From Nitratidesulfovibrio sp. (GTDB taxonomy: Bacteria; Desulfobacterota; Desulfovibrionia; Desulfovibrionales; Desulfovibrionaceae): a stretch of 64,000 nucleotides of DNA. The DNA lies in the NCBI RefSeq assembly GCF_040373385.1, contig NZ_JBDXXH010000004.1:115952-179951 (forward strand), in the 5' to 3' direction. A program made the translations under genes and the position numbers. The notes beneath the pieces are model-generated. The model saw only the letters and a list, made by a program, of their open reading frames with translations. It was not told the origin of the DNA and made no database searches. Positions 17,840-26,382 of the stretch are shown here, piece after piece; position 1 is the first letter of the stretch; the number at the start of each line of letters is the position of its first letter.

Positions 17840-18412
17840 TGCCGTGCCGATGCTGTGGGTGACGCGCCCCCCAGGCTGTGCTGACGCGGCGCACGGCGAA
17901 GAATGGCGCCCGGTGCCGGGTACCATCCCTCGCCGTGCATCCCTCTGTTACGCATCGCATTGCCATGATGGCATGCCACGGTGGTGCGTCCTTCTCGCTG
18001 CTGTTCCGATGTCGGCTCGCTGCTGTTCCGATGGCGGCCCGCCGCTGTTCCGATGTCGGCCCGCCGCCGTTCCGATGCCGGCCCGCTGTTGGCTGGACGT
18101 TGGCGTCGCCGGTCTTTGGCGGAAAGATGCGGGCGCAGCGCGAAAACCCATTGCCGCTGGCGGCATCACGTCATATACGAAGAGTGAGGGAGAGTGTTTA
18201 CTTTCTCCTTGCGTCCGCGCTTGTTCTTGTTGTCACAAGATCGGCCTGCCCGCTCCGCCACTGTCCGCCCCGCCACTGTTCGCCCTGACAAGGCCCCGCC
18301 GACACCCACTCCGCCTGACGCATCACGGACGCTTCCTCCGCTGCCACGCGGGCCGCCCGTTGGGGTGCGGTCCGCTTAGACCGGAACGCCGGAACATCGG
18401 AAAGGAGGAGCC
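17840..18412. other. intergenic region upstream of usp
   Basis: No gene supported in 573 bases. It holds the 22-bp tandem repeat described separately and, near 18226-18239, the inverted repeat CTTGT-TGTC-ACAAG, which could be a regulatory site for the universal stress protein gene. AAAGGAGGAG directly precedes the usp start. Confidence 0.5.
17995..18090. repeat. 22-bp tandem repeat, four units
   Basis: The core CTGTTCCGATGTCGGC recurs starting at 18001, 18023, 18045 and 18067 with small changes (CTG/CCG, GTC/GGC/GCC). The spacing is exactly 22 bp, which is not a multiple of three, so it is unlikely to be coding. It sits about 330-410 bases upstream of usp. Confidence 0.85.
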
Positions 18413-18829
18413 ATGAAGATTCTCGTTGCCGTAGATTCGTCGCAGTTTTCCGAAAAGGCCCTGGCCAAGGCGGTGGAACTCGCCCAGAAGGGCGGCGCGG
18501 AACTGATTGCCCTTGCCGTGGCCGAACAGCCCCTGGACATGGGCGAGATCGCCGTACCCGTCGATCTTTCCACCCATTACAAGGCCGTGGCCGCCAAGGC
18601 GCTGGAAAAGGCCGCCGAAGTCGCCAAGTCCAAGGGCGTTGCACTGCGCCCGGTGCTGGAAGGCGGCAGTTCGCCCGCCGACAACATCATCGAACTGGCG
18701 AAGAAGGAAGGCGCGGACCTGATCGTCACCGGCAGCCGTGGCCGCACTGGGCTGGAAAAGTTCCTGCTGGGCAGCGTGGCCTCCAAGGTGGTGTCGCACG
18801 CCGCCTGCTCGGTGCTGGTGGTGCGGTAG
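18413..18829 (+). CDS. universal stress protein, UspA family
   Basis: A 138-residue single-domain UspA-fold protein, cytoplasmic and probably dimeric. It starts MKILVAVDSSQFSEKAL and carries the ATP-binding pattern G-x2-G-x9-G-S across residues 107-121 (GSRGRTGLEKFLLGS). It is therefore of the nucleotide-binding type. Such proteins accumulate in starvation, oxygen or redox stress in sulfate reducers. AAAGGAGGAG precedes the start. It is monocistronic: a long non-coding stretch lies before it and a GC hairpin and the thiamine leader lie after it. Confidence 0.95.
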   Translation: MKILVAVDSSQFSEKALAKAVELAQKGGAELIALAVAEQPLDMGEIAVPVDLSTHYKAVAAKALEKAAEVAKSKGVALRPVLEGGSSPADNIIELAKKEGADLIVTGSRGRTGLEKFLLGSVASKVVSHAACSVLVVR

Positions 18830-18847
18830 GTTCGTTCCGCGCGCCCG

Positions 18848-18880
18848 GGTGCATTCGGGAGCATTCGGGTGCATTCGGCC
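18848..18880. repeat. 10-bp short repeat after usp
   Basis: GTGCATTCGG, GAGCATTCGG and GTGCATTCGG occur in direct succession. Function unknown. Confidence 0.6.
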
Positions 18881-18909
18881 TGCCGCCCTGTCTGGTCATG
18901 ATTTGCAGG

Positions 18910-18936
18910 AGGCGGGCGCGCTTGTCGCGCCCGCCT
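18910..18936 (+). terminator. usp downstream hairpin
   Basis: AGGCGGGCGCG pairs perfectly with CGCGCCCGCCT around CTTGT. There is no T tract, so it may be a weak or Rho-assisted terminator or an RNA-stabilising stem. Confidence 0.5.
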
Positions 18937-19096
18937 CGATTACACGCCCCGGGAACGGCGAACGTTTTTTTCGCGCGCACCATGCCGGATGCATTGGCAA
19001 TATTTGCCAGTACGGCGCAGCGGGGCGCCACAGGCGCGCCGCCGTCGCCACTTGTGACTTTACATCCCCCCGCACCGGGGGTATTGATCGCTCATT

Positions 19097-19183
19097 CAGC
19101 TAGGGGAGCCCGTAGGGCTGAGAGTGGAGCACGCCTCCAGACCCTCTGAACCTGAAGCAGTTCACACTGCCGTAGGGAAGCTG
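19097..19183 (+). promoter_or_regulatory. TPP riboswitch 1 (THI element)
   Basis: All conserved THI-box blocks are present: GGGGAGCCCGTAGGGCTGAGAG, a variable arm, GACCCTCTGAACCTGAAGCAG and CTGCCGTAGGGAAGCTG. P1 is CAGCT/AGCTG. An intrinsic terminator follows 27 bases later, which suggests TPP-induced termination. This is the first of two aptamers in front of thiS. Confidence 0.95.
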
Positions 19184-19209
19184 AGCGTACCGCGCCCGAA
19201 ATGCCGGAA

Positions 19210-19240
19210 ACGCCCGTCCACCCTGCGACGGGCGTTTTTT
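19210..19240 (+). terminator. terminator of TPP riboswitch 1
   Basis: ACGCCCGTC (19210-19218) pairs with GACGGGCGT (19227-19235) and six T follow (counting the last stem base). It is the likely expression platform of the first THI element. Confidence 0.9.
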
Positions 19241-19295
19241 GTTCGCCCGCCGCAGGCGAATGCCGACAGGCCGCACGGTGGGTGCGCCATAACGC

Positions 19296-19386
19296 GAAGC
19301 TGGGGGAGCCCGTACGGGCTGAGAGGGAAGGGCAGCCTTCCGACCCCGAGAACCTGATGCAGGTCATCCTGCCGTAGGGAAGCTTC
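19296..19386 (+). promoter_or_regulatory. TPP riboswitch 2 (THI element)
   Basis: A second complete THI element about 110 bases after the first: GGGGAGCCCGTACGGGCTGAGAG, GACCCCGAGAACCTGATGCAG and CTGCCGTAGGGAAGCTT, with P1 AAGCT/AGCTT. The P3 arm is shorter than, and differs from, that of copy 1, so the two are not a simple recent duplication. A weaker hairpin at 19406-19434 follows. Confidence 0.95.
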
Positions 19387-19405
19387 CTCGCCTTCGGGCA
19401 TCAAA

Positions 19406-19434
19406 AGGGGAGCTTGCCATTCGCAGGCTCCCTT
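19406..19434 (+). terminator. possible expression-platform hairpin of TPP riboswitch 2
   Basis: AGGGGAGC pairs with GCTCCCTT (8 bp, one G-U) around a 13-base loop, followed by TCGCTTTCT. The tail is only partly T-rich. It could be a weak terminator or part of an antiterminator exchange. Confidence 0.5.
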
Positions 19435-19471
19435 CGCTTTCTCGAACGTCGCGGCAGCGGAGATTACGGCA

Positions 19472-19672
19472 ATGACGATACGCGTGAACGGACAGCAGAT
19501 GGAATGCGAAACCGGCACGACGCTGCTCCAGTTGCTGGAGCGGATGACCCTGCGGCCCGAGGCCGTGGTGGTCGAGCGCAACGGCGCCATCGTGAAGTCC
19601 GGGGAGTACGGGGCCACCCGGCTCGATCAGGGAGACGAACTCGAACTACTGCACTTCGTGGGAGGGGGCTAG
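19472..19672 (+). CDS. thiS: sulfur carrier protein ThiS
   Basis: A 66-residue ubiquitin-fold sulfur carrier. Its C-terminal Gly-Gly is adenylated by ThiF and converted to thiocarboxylate, the sulfur donor for thiazole synthesis by ThiG. It starts [18 protein letters not shown] and ends LLHFVGGG, the expected tail plus one Gly. GCGGAG lies 10 bases before ATG. Its stop overlaps the GTG of thiG by one base, so the two are coupled. It is the first gene after the tandem TPP riboswitches and is expected to be shut off by TPP. Confidence 0.95.
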   Translation: MTIRVNGQQMECETGTTLLQLLERMTLRPEAVVVERNGAIVKSGEYGATRLDQGDELELLHFVGGG

Positions 19673-20463
19673 TGACGCACGACACACACGACAACGACAC
19701 GCTGGTGATCGGAGGGACGGCCCTGACGAGCCGACTCTTCATCGGCACCGGCAAGTACGGCACCGACTCCCTCATCCCTGACGTGGCCGGGGCCTCGGGC
19801 TCCCAGGTCATCACCGTGGCGCTGCGGCGCGTGGACCTGGCCAACCCCAGGTCCAACGTGCTGGCCCACATTCCGCCGCACATGCGGCTGCTGCCGAACA
19901 CCTCCGGCGCGCGGACGGCCGAAGAGGCCGTCCGCATCGCCCGGCTGGCGCAGGCCGCCGGGTGCGGCAACTGGATCAAGATCGAGGTCATTTCCGACAG
20001 CCGCTTCCTGCTGCCGGACGGCTACGCCACGGCCCGCGCCACGGAAACGCTGGCGAAAGAAGGCTTTGTGGTGCTGCCGTACATGAACCCCGACCTGTAC
20101 GTGGCGCGCGACCTGGTCAACGCCGGGGCCGCCGCCGTCATGCCGCTGGGCGCGCCCATCGGCACCAACCGGGGGCTGCGCACCGCAGAGATGATCGGCG
20201 TGCTCATCGAGGAAATCGACCTGCCGGTCATCGTGGACGCGGGCATCGGCAAGCCCTCGCAAGCCTGCGAGGCCATGGAGATGGGCGCTGCCGCGTGCCT
20301 CGTGAACACGGCCATCGCCACGGCGGGCAACCCGGTGACCATGGCCCGCGCCTTTGGAGAGGCGGTACGCGCCGGGCGCGCGGCATACCTTTCGGGCGCG
20401 GGGCCGGTAGCCACGGGCGAGGCCAGCGCCTCGTCGCCGCTGACGGGTTTTCTGGGGGAATAG
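19672..20463 (+). CDS. thiG: thiazole synthase ThiG
   Basis: Condenses 1-deoxy-D-xylulose 5-phosphate, dehydroglycine and ThiS-thiocarboxylate into the thiazole phosphate. The 263-residue TIM-barrel protein has [10 protein letters not shown] near the N terminus and the Schiff-base Lys in WIKIEVISD (K103). The phosphate-binding motif [12 protein letters not shown] and [11 protein letters not shown] follow. The GTG start at 19672 overlaps the thiS stop by one base; no ATG is available before the conserved region. Length is in the usual range of about 255-265. Confidence 0.95.
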   Translation: MTHDTHDNDTLVIGGTALTSRLFIGTGKYGTDSLIPDVAGASGSQVITVALRRVDLANPRSNVLAHIPPHMRLLPNTSGARTAEEAVRIARLAQAAGCGNWIKIEVISDSRFLLPDGYATARATETLAKEGFVVLPYMNPDLYVARDLVNAGAAAVMPLGAPIGTNRGLRTAEMIGVLIEEIDLPVIVDAGIGKPSQACEAMEMGAAACLVNTAIATAGNPVTMARAFGEAVRAGRAAYLSGAGPVATGEASASSPLTGFLGE

Positions 20464-20589
20464 CGCACCGGGGCGGGCGTCGGGACATGCCCGGCGTGCC
20501 CGAATGCCGGCCTGTCTGCGGGCCTGTCTGGCCGATTTGGCTTACCCGCGTCCGCCGTCCCCCGCGTCTTCCCGCACAAGGAGCAGGAC

Positions 20590-21834
20590 ATGAGCATGTA
20601 CGACGTGGTCCGTGAATGGACCCCCCGCGTGGCGGACGCCCCCCTGCGCGCGGTGATGGAATCGGCCACGGCGGACGATGTTGCCCGCGTGCTGCGCAAG
20701 GGGCGCCTTTCGCCGCACGACCTGCTGACCCTGCTTTCTCCGGCGGCGGCCACCCAGCTGGAGGCCATGGCCCGACGCGCCCGCGAGCTGACGGTGCGTC
20801 ACTTCGGGCGCACCATCCAGTTGTTCACCCCGCTGTACCTTTCCAACCACTGTACCAACCAGTGCCGGTACTGCGGCTTCAACGCGCGCAACCACATTCC
20901 CCGTCAGCGCCTGACGGATCAGGAAATCGTGGCCGAGGGCCGGGCCATTGCCGCCACCGGGCTGCGCCACCTGCTGCTGCTGACCGGCGATGCGCGGCAG
21001 GTTTCCGGGCCGGAGTACATCGCCCATGCCGCGCGGTTGCTGGCGCCGCTGTTTCCCTCGCTGTCGGTGGAGGTCTATTCGCTGACGGACGCGGAATACG
21101 CGCTGCTGGTGGAGGCGGGCATCGAGGGCATGACCATGTTCCAGGAAACCTACAACGAGGCCCTGTACCCGGAACTGCACCCCGCAGGCCCCAAGCGCGA
21201 CTATCATTTCCGTCTGGGCGCGCCGGAGCGCGCCGCCCGCGCGGGCATGCGTGCCGTGGGCCTTGGCGCGTTGCTGGGGTTGGACGACTGGCGGCGCGAC
21301 GCCTTTTTCACCGCCCTGCACGGCCACTGGCTGCAACGCAATTATCCCCATGTGGACGTAAGCTTTTCCGTGCCGCGCCTGCGCCCCCACGCCGGGGCCT
21401 TTCAGCCCGCGCACACGGTGTCCGACCATGAACTGGTACAGGTCATCCTGGCCTACCGCATCTTCATGCCCAGCGCGGGCATTACCGTTTCCACCCGCGA
21501 ACGGGCAGACCTGCGCGACAACCTGATCCCCCTTGGGGTCACCCGCATGTCCGCAGGGGTCAGCACCGCAGTTGGCGGTCACGCCACGCATACGGATGCG
21601 GACGGGCAGGGGGATGGGGACGGCGCCACCCCGCAGTTCGAAATCTCCGACCCGCGCAGTGCCGATGCCATGGCCAGCGCCATCGCCGCGCGCGGCTACC
21701 AGCCGGTGTACAAGGACTGGGAATCGGTGCTGGACGGCGGGTACGGGTGTGGGATAGCGTGCGCCGCGCGACGCACCCCGTCCGGTGAACGTGCCGGGGC
21801 ACCCACCCCGGCAGCCCCCCACGCCACGGCCTGA
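20590..21834 (+). CDS. thiH: 2-iminoacetate synthase ThiH (radical SAM tyrosine lyase)
   Basis: Cleaves L-tyrosine to dehydroglycine and p-cresol with S-adenosylmethionine, supplying ThiG under anaerobic conditions. The 414-residue protein has the radical SAM cluster motif C88-x3-C92-x2-C95 (CTNQCRYC) and the ThiH/BATS C-terminal region ending near QPVYKDWESVLDGGYG. An oxygen-independent thiazole route suits a strict anaerobe. AAGGAGCAGG precedes ATG 20590. The last ~35 residues are Pro/Ala-rich and unlikely to be structured. Confidence 0.95.
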   Translation: MSMYDVVREWTPRVADAPLRAVMESATADDVARVLRKGRLSPHDLLTLLSPAAATQLEAMARRARELTVRHFGRTIQLFTPLYLSNHCTNQCRYCGFNARNHIPRQRLTDQEIVAEGRAIAATGLRHLLLLTGDARQVSGPEYIAHAARLLAPLFPSLSVEVYSLTDAEYALLVEAGIEGMTMFQETYNEALYPELHPAGPKRDYHFRLGAPERAARAGMRAVGLGALLGLDDWRRDAFFTALHGHWLQRNYPHVDVSFSVPRLRPHAGAFQPAHTVSDHELVQVILAYRIFMPSAGITVSTRERADLRDNLIPLGVTRMSAGVSTAVGGHATHTDADGQGDGDGATPQFEISDPRSADAMASAIAARGYQPVYKDWESVLDGGYGCGIACAARRTPSGERAGAPTPAAPHATA

Positions 21835-21949
21835 TTTTCGGAACGGCACCATCCCCCCGGAACTGCCAGCATTCTTCGGAACAGGCCCCTGCGCGCGGGA
21901 CAGGCACGGTGGGCATTCGCCGTCGCAATTCCCTCCTTCAGGAGCTTTC

Positions 21950-22573
21950 GTGAGCATTCTTTCCGATGGTCTTGCCCGGTATCTCGAACATGACCACCTT
22001 GAACGCATGGCCGCGGCCCGCGTGGGCATCGCGGGGGCAGGGGGCCTTGGCTCCAACTGCGCCGCCATGCTGGTGCGCAGCGGTCTGCGCCGTCTTGTGG
22101 TGGCCGACCGCGACGTGGTCGAACCCTCCAATCTCAACCGCCAGCAGTATCAGCCGTTCCACCTCGGCAAGTCCAAGGTGGACGCGCTTGCCGAAAGCCT
22201 GCGCGTCATCGAGCCCCGCCTTGTGGTCACCGCCCGGCGCGTGGACCTGACCCCCACCAACGTGGCCGATGTGTTCGTGGGCTGCGACATTCTGGTGGAA
22301 GCCCTGGACGAACCCGAGGCCAAGCGCATGTTCGTGGAAGCCGCGCTGGAAATGGGCGCCTTCGTGGTGTCCGCCTCCGGCATGGGCGGCTGGGGCGGCC
22401 CGGCCATGCAGATGCGCCGCATGGGCGACCGCATGGTGCTGGTGGGCGACTTCACCAGCGAGGTGGGCCACGACCTGCCGCCGCTGGCCCCGCGTGTGAC
22501 CATGGCGGCGGCCATGCAGGCGGATGCCGTCCTTAGCCACATACTCGGACCTTGCCCCGGCTTCATGGCATAA
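21950..22573 (+). CDS. thiF: ThiS adenylyltransferase, ThiF family 2
   Basis: Activates the ThiS C terminus by adenylation. The 207-residue Rossmann protein has the nucleotide loop GIAGAGGLGSN, the catalytic-loop segment NLNRQQY and VEALDEPEAKRMF. It is shorter than the ~250 residues of E. coli ThiF and has no paired CxxC zinc ligands, matching the short ThiF family 2. GTG 21950 was chosen because CAGGAG lies at the right distance; the upstream in-frame sequence is low-complexity. The stop codon lies inside a dispersed palindromic repeat. It is co-oriented with thiH and thiE. Confidence 0.92.
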   Translation: MSILSDGLARYLEHDHLERMAAARVGIAGAGGLGSNCAAMLVRSGLRRLVVADRDVVEPSNLNRQQYQPFHLGKSKVDALAESLRVIEPRLVVTARRVDLTPTNVADVFVGCDILVEALDEPEAKRMFVEAALEMGAFVVSASGMGGWGGPAMQMRRMGDRMVLVGDFTSEVGHDLPPLAPRVTMAAAMQADAVLSHILGPCPGFMA

Positions 22574-22693
22574 CGCGCGGGGCGGGACCATATGCTGCGT
22601 CAAGCCGCGTCTCCGCTCGGGTCACGTACCAAAGAGTACGCTCCCCTCGCGGAAACGCGGCTTTCCTTGCCTCTGACCCCGCCGCGCGCGTTA
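22571..22693. repeat. dispersed palindromic intergenic repeat, copy after thiF
   Basis: Outer arms TAACGCGCG..GGCGGG (from 22571) and CCCCGCC..GCGCGTTA (to 22693) face each other. Inner arms AAGCCGCG and CGCGGCTT also pair. The centre has CGTACCAAAGAGTACGCTCCCCTC, a diverged form of the GAGTATACTCCCTC core in the other copies. The 3' inner arm ends CTTTCCTTGCC, as in the 37773 copy. It overlaps the thiF stop codon. Confidence 0.75.
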
Positions 22694-22812
22694 CGCGGTT
22701 GTGCCGAAGCTAGGGGGGGACAGTGCTCGGCAAAATGCACTTTTGGCTTTGATGCTATTAACGGCTTAATGAAGCAGGAATATTCAGCTTCCCCAAACCC
22801 AAGGAGCATCCC

Positions 22813-23466
22813 ATGCCGCGCATCCTTCCCGGCAGCACGCCGGAAGCCGACATCTACTGCCTGACCGACGACGGGCTGTCGCGGGGGCGGTCCGCCGTGG
22901 ACGTGGTGGGCGCCATGCTGCGCGGGGGCGCGCGCATCGTGCAGTACCGCGAAAAGGACAAGCACGCCGGGGACATGCTGCGCGAGTGCATGGAGTTGCG
23001 CCGCATGACCCGCGAGGCCGGGGCCTGCTTCATCGTCAACGACCATGTGGACATCGCCGTGCTGTGCGATGCCGACGGCGTGCACGTGGGGCAGGAGGAC
23101 CTGCCCGTTCAGGCGGTGCGGCAGTTGGTGGGGCCGGGGCGCATCATCGGGTTGTCCACCCATTCGCCGGAGCAGGCCCGCGCCGCCGTGGCGAGCGGGG
23201 CGGACTACATCGGGGTGGGGCCGATCTTCGCCACAAAGACCAAGAAGGACGTCTGCGCGCCGGTGGGCTTTGAATACCTGGACTGGGTGGTGGGCAACAT
23301 TGCGCTGCCGTTCGTGGCCATTGGCGGCATCAAGCTGCACAACATCGGGCAGGTGGCCGCACACGGCGCGCGGTGCTGCGCGCTGGTCTCTGAAATCGTG
23401 GGCGCGGACGATGTTGCCGCCTGCTTCGCGGACGCGCGCGCGGCCATGCGGGCTGGGCGGGGGTAA
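22813..23466 (+). CDS. thiE: thiamine phosphate synthase ThiE
   Basis: Couples the hydroxymethylpyrimidine diphosphate to thiazole phosphate to give thiamine phosphate. The 217-residue TIM barrel has ARIVQYREKDK, the diphosphate-binding HVGQEDLP, GLSTHSPEQ and GVGPIFATKTKKD, all as expected for an active ThiE. AAGGAGC lies before ATG 22813. The 120 bases after the thiF repeat include an AT-richer segment near 22735-22790 that may contain a separate promoter. No ThiC or ThiD is present in this window, so the pyrimidine branch must be encoded elsewhere. Confidence 0.95.
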   Translation: MPRILPGSTPEADIYCLTDDGLSRGRSAVDVVGAMLRGGARIVQYREKDKHAGDMLRECMELRRMTREAGACFIVNDHVDIAVLCDADGVHVGQEDLPVQAVRQLVGPGRIIGLSTHSPEQARAAVASGADYIGVGPIFATKTKKDVCAPVGFEYLDWVVGNIALPFVAIGGIKLHNIGQVAAHGARCCALVSEIVGADDVAACFADARAAMRAGRG

Positions 23467-23560
23467 CCCGTTCCAACTCCTGAACTGCGTGCGCGCGACG
23501 ACTGTCCCCCCTGGCCTCCGTCTGTTCCCGTCTTTCTCCGTCCTTCTGCATGTGGCACGC

Positions 23561-23596
23561 AAAAACGCGGCGCTCCCGAAAGGGCAGCGCCGCGTT
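23561..23596 (-). terminator. terminator of the EF-hand gene (faces thiE)
   Basis: AACGCGGCGCT/AGCGCCGCGTT (11 bp, 23564-23596). On the - strand it is followed by TTTTT, so it ends the EF-hand gene at 23650. On the + strand the tail is GTTGTTC, which may also slow thiE transcription. Confidence 0.8.
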
Positions 23597-23649
23597 GTTC
23601 ATTGCACGCGGCAACGTTGCGGTGGCTTCGCCAGACAGGGTGCCGCCGG

Positions 23650-24612
23650 TCAGGCGATTTCCTCCAGCAGGCCGGAGACACCAGCGGACGTGGTCGTCGA
23701 ATCGCCAGAGGAGAACAGGCTGGCGAAATCGAAGCCGCCCGAGCTGCCGTAGGCGTTCATGGCCCGCCGCAGTTCGGAGGTGGAAGAATCGGACCCGCTC
23801 TCGCCGCGCGCCAGGCGCAGGGCCTCGGCATAGCCGGGAATGGCGGCGGCCAGTTCCTCGGTGGAAACCGTGCCGTCCTTGTTGGTGTCCAACTCGTCGT
23901 ATTCTTCCTCTTCCTCGTCTTCGCTCGATGAACTGCTGGCCGCCGAGCTGGAAGCCGCTGCGGTCAGGCTGGAATCGGACGAAGAGGCCACGCCGTTCTC
24001 GATGGCGGTGGACAATTCGTCACCGGTGATCACGCCGTCGCCGTCGAGGTCGAACTGGTTGAAGGTATCTTCATCCAGCCCGGATTCCTCCTGGGTCAGG
24101 TCGCCGCTCTGGTCGGAATCCGCAAGGCCCATGATCATGGCAGTGAGCGATGCATAGGCCTGCGTGGCGGCGTCGGACGCGGCAGAGGCATCCACCGAGA
24201 GGGTGCCGTCATCACCGATGCTGGCAACGCCCGAGTTCAGGGCGTCTTCCAGTTCGAAGCCGGTCACCGTGCCGTCGCCGTCTGCGTCAAGCGCGTCGAA
24301 CGACTCCTGCTCCAGCCCCGATTCCTCCAGCGAAAGCCCGCCGTTGATGTCCGTGTCCAACTGCCCCAGCAGCGAGGCGGTCTGGGCGAAGGCCGAGCCC
24401 TCGTCCCCCTCGCCCAGCATGGCGATGAGCTTGTCGCGGTTGCTGAACAGTCCGGTGGCCTGGGTGGTGCTTTCGCTGTCGTCCGACTCGCCGAACAGGC
24501 TGGTCAGCGACGACGTGCCCCCCTGGGTAATCTGCGACGTCTGGTCGCTGCCCCAGGACGCCAGCAGTTCCTGTAGCGTGGAACTGCTGGAACTTATCCC
24601 TGATATGCTCAT
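23650..24612 (-). CDS. EF-hand repeat protein
   Basis: A 320-residue acidic calcium-binding protein of unknown role. After a Ser-rich N terminus it has five EF-hand loops: DTDINGGLSLEE, DADGDGTVTGFE, DSDQSGDLTQEE, DLDGDGVITGDE and DTNKDGTVSTEE. A Ser/Glu/Asp-rich linker precedes the last one. I see no signal peptide or membrane span. AGGAGGT precedes ATG 24612. Another gene of the same design lies directly upstream on the same strand; the shared pattern (loop, ESGL-x2-D/E-x-F, second loop) shows they are paralogues. A calcium sensor or a structural, possibly exported, calcium-binding protein are both possible. Confidence 0.85.
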   Translation of the reverse strand: MSISGISSSSSTLQELLASWGSDQTSQITQGGTSSLTSLFGESDDSESTTQATGLFSNRDKLIAMLGEGDEGSAFAQTASLLGQLDTDINGGLSLEESGLEQESFDALDADGDGTVTGFELEDALNSGVASIGDDGTLSVDASAASDAATQAYASLTAMIMGLADSDQSGDLTQEESGLDEDTFNQFDLDGDGVITGDELSTAIENGVASSSDSSLTAAASSSAASSSSSEDEEEEEYDELDTNKDGTVSTEELAAAIPGYAEALRLARGESGSDSSTSELRRAMNAYGSSGGFDFASLFSSGDSTTTSAGVSGLLEEIA

Positions 24613-24673
24613 GAGTACCTCCTATCGTACCTCATGTGCGCAGCGCCGTGCTCGCCCGCAGCCCGAGGGCAGG

Positions 24674-24699
24674 AAAAGCGTGCCGCACCATGCGGCACG
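24674..24699 (-). terminator. terminator between the two EF-hand genes
   Basis: CGTGCCGCA/TGCGGCACG around a three-base loop, followed on the - strand by CTTTTCC. It suggests that the two EF-hand genes form separate units or are partly uncoupled. Confidence 0.6.
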
Positions 24700-24902
24700 G
24701 TCGCGAAGAAGCAAGAATCGCACCAGCGGCAAAGCTTGCCGGGTGGTGCGAAGGGGGGCGCGGGGGATGTGCATGATGGCGCGGGCGACAAGCATGCGGG
24801 GCGGGCATGCGTTTGTCCGCATGACCCGCCGGGCGGCATGGCGTGATGGGCCGCAACGAGCCCGCCCGGCAGGCGATGTGTGTGCGAGGCCAGGGCCCCG
24901 TG

Positions 24903-26093
24903 CTAGGCAGCGCTTTCGGCAGCCCCGGTGGCGGCCCCCATGCCTGTCTGACCAGCTTCGGCGGCGGCTGCGTCCGCCAGCACGTCGGCAATGTCACCCA
25001 CGGCATCGGAAGAGGCATCGGTGGTGGTGCCCGCGTCACCCGACGCCGAGCCGCCGGTGGCGGCAACGGCACCGGATGAGTCGGTGGTGGTGCCCGTGCT
25101 GCCGGTGGGCGCGGTTTCGAACAGGGCGGTCATCAGGCCGCCCATGTTGCCCTCGTACCGGTCCATGGCATCGCGTGTTGCCATGCCGTAGGCCCTGCGG
25201 CCGTAGTTGTTGCGCGCCACGGAACTCAGCGCGTGCAGGGCGCCCATGACGTCCAGCATCTGCTGCAACGATCCGCCGAATTCGCTGGCGGTGACGCTGC
25301 CGTCGCCGTCCGTGTCGATCTGCGCGAAGCGGTCCTGGTCAAGGCCCGATTCCGACTGCGACAGGCCGCCGCTGTCATCGGCGTCCAGCGTTTCCACGAT
25401 GCGCTGGGCAATGCGCGAGGCCATGGCCCCAACCGTGCCCGCCTGGGTGGACGCGGTGTCGGTGGCTGTAGCCCCGGCGGCGGTGGTGTCGGTGCCCCCG
25501 TCGGTTGCGTCGGTGGTGTCGGCATCCTGCTGGGCGGCGGGAACCGTCAGGCGCACGGCCAGCTTGCCGTCCAGGGTGGCGGCGATGGTGCCCGCCAACG
25601 CGGCGCTGGAAAGCTCGCCGGAAGAGAGCAGCCCGTCGCCGTCGGTGTCCAGGCTGGTGAACACGTCGCCCGCAAGGCCGGTTTCCGTGGCGGAGAGCGC
25701 GCCGTCGCCGTCGGCATCGCCCTTTTCCACAAGCAGTCCGGCCATGGCCGCCGCCTGTTCCGCCGTGGGGCCAGCGGGAGCGGGCGTTTCATCCGTACCG
25801 GGTTCGGCGCTGGTTTCGGAGTTCATCAGGTCAATCAGTTCGTCGCGTTTGCTGCGCAAACCGGCGCGCAGTTCACGGTTGGTAACGGCGCCGTCGCCGT
25901 TCTTGTCCAGTGCGGCGAACGCCGATTCGGACAGTTGCGACTCGGTGGCGGAAAGGCTGCCGTCGTCGTCGGCATCCAGTTCCTCCATCATGGCGTTGGC
26001 CAGGCGGGCAGTGGCCTTGCCCATCCTTCTGCCCCTGCCGTGCCACGGGTCCCACCCGGTGCTGGAGATTCCTCCGTAGTTCTCGATGCTCAT
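24903..26093 (-). CDS. EF-hand repeat protein (paralogue)
   Basis: A 396-residue protein with six EF-hand loops: DADDDGSLSATE, DKNGDGAVTNRE, DADGDGALSATE, DTDGDGLLSSGE, DADDSGGLSQSE and DTDGDGSVTASE. They are arranged in three pairs separated by Thr/Ala/Asp-rich linkers, and the tail is low-complexity Ala/Thr/Gly. No signal peptide is visible. GGAGGA precedes ATG 26093 at proper spacing; a longer opening to 26156 has no support. The paired-loop design is shared with the downstream EF-hand gene, so a local duplication with later expansion is likely. Function unknown; calcium binding is predicted from intact loop residues. Confidence 0.83.
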   Translation of the reverse strand: MSIENYGGISSTGWDPWHGRGRRMGKATARLANAMMEELDADDDGSLSATESQLSESAFAALDKNGDGAVTNRELRAGLRSKRDELIDLMNSETSAEPGTDETPAPAGPTAEQAAAMAGLLVEKGDADGDGALSATETGLAGDVFTSLDTDGDGLLSSGELSSAALAGTIAATLDGKLAVRLTVPAAQQDADTTDATDGGTDTTAAGATATDTASTQAGTVGAMASRIAQRIVETLDADDSGGLSQSESGLDQDRFAQIDTDGDGSVTASEFGGSLQQMLDVMGALHALSSVARNNYGRRAYGMATRDAMDRYEGNMGGLMTALFETAPTGSTGTTTDSSGAVAATGGSASGDAGTTTDASSDAVGDIADVLADAAAAEAGQTGMGAATGAAESAA

Positions 26094-26382
26094 GCGTCCT
26101 CCGTCTGCCCTCCCAGGTCTGCCCGGGGCATGGCCCCGGGTATCAAGCCGCAACACGAACGGCGGCGGAAGGTTTTGCCCGGTCTTCGGGCTGCGTGGGA
26201 AGGGGCAAGTTTCGTACCGGGGGCGTTATTTGCCGACCCCGCGCGCAGGGCGCAATGGGCGTGGCCTGATTGGAAGTACCCCCGCCAGAAGGCCTGAGGG
26301 CAGCCGGAAGGATGGGCATGGCCAAGGCGGAGGCCGCAGGGGGCTCTCCATGGAATGGCGGGAGCGGGCGCGGCGGGTGGGC

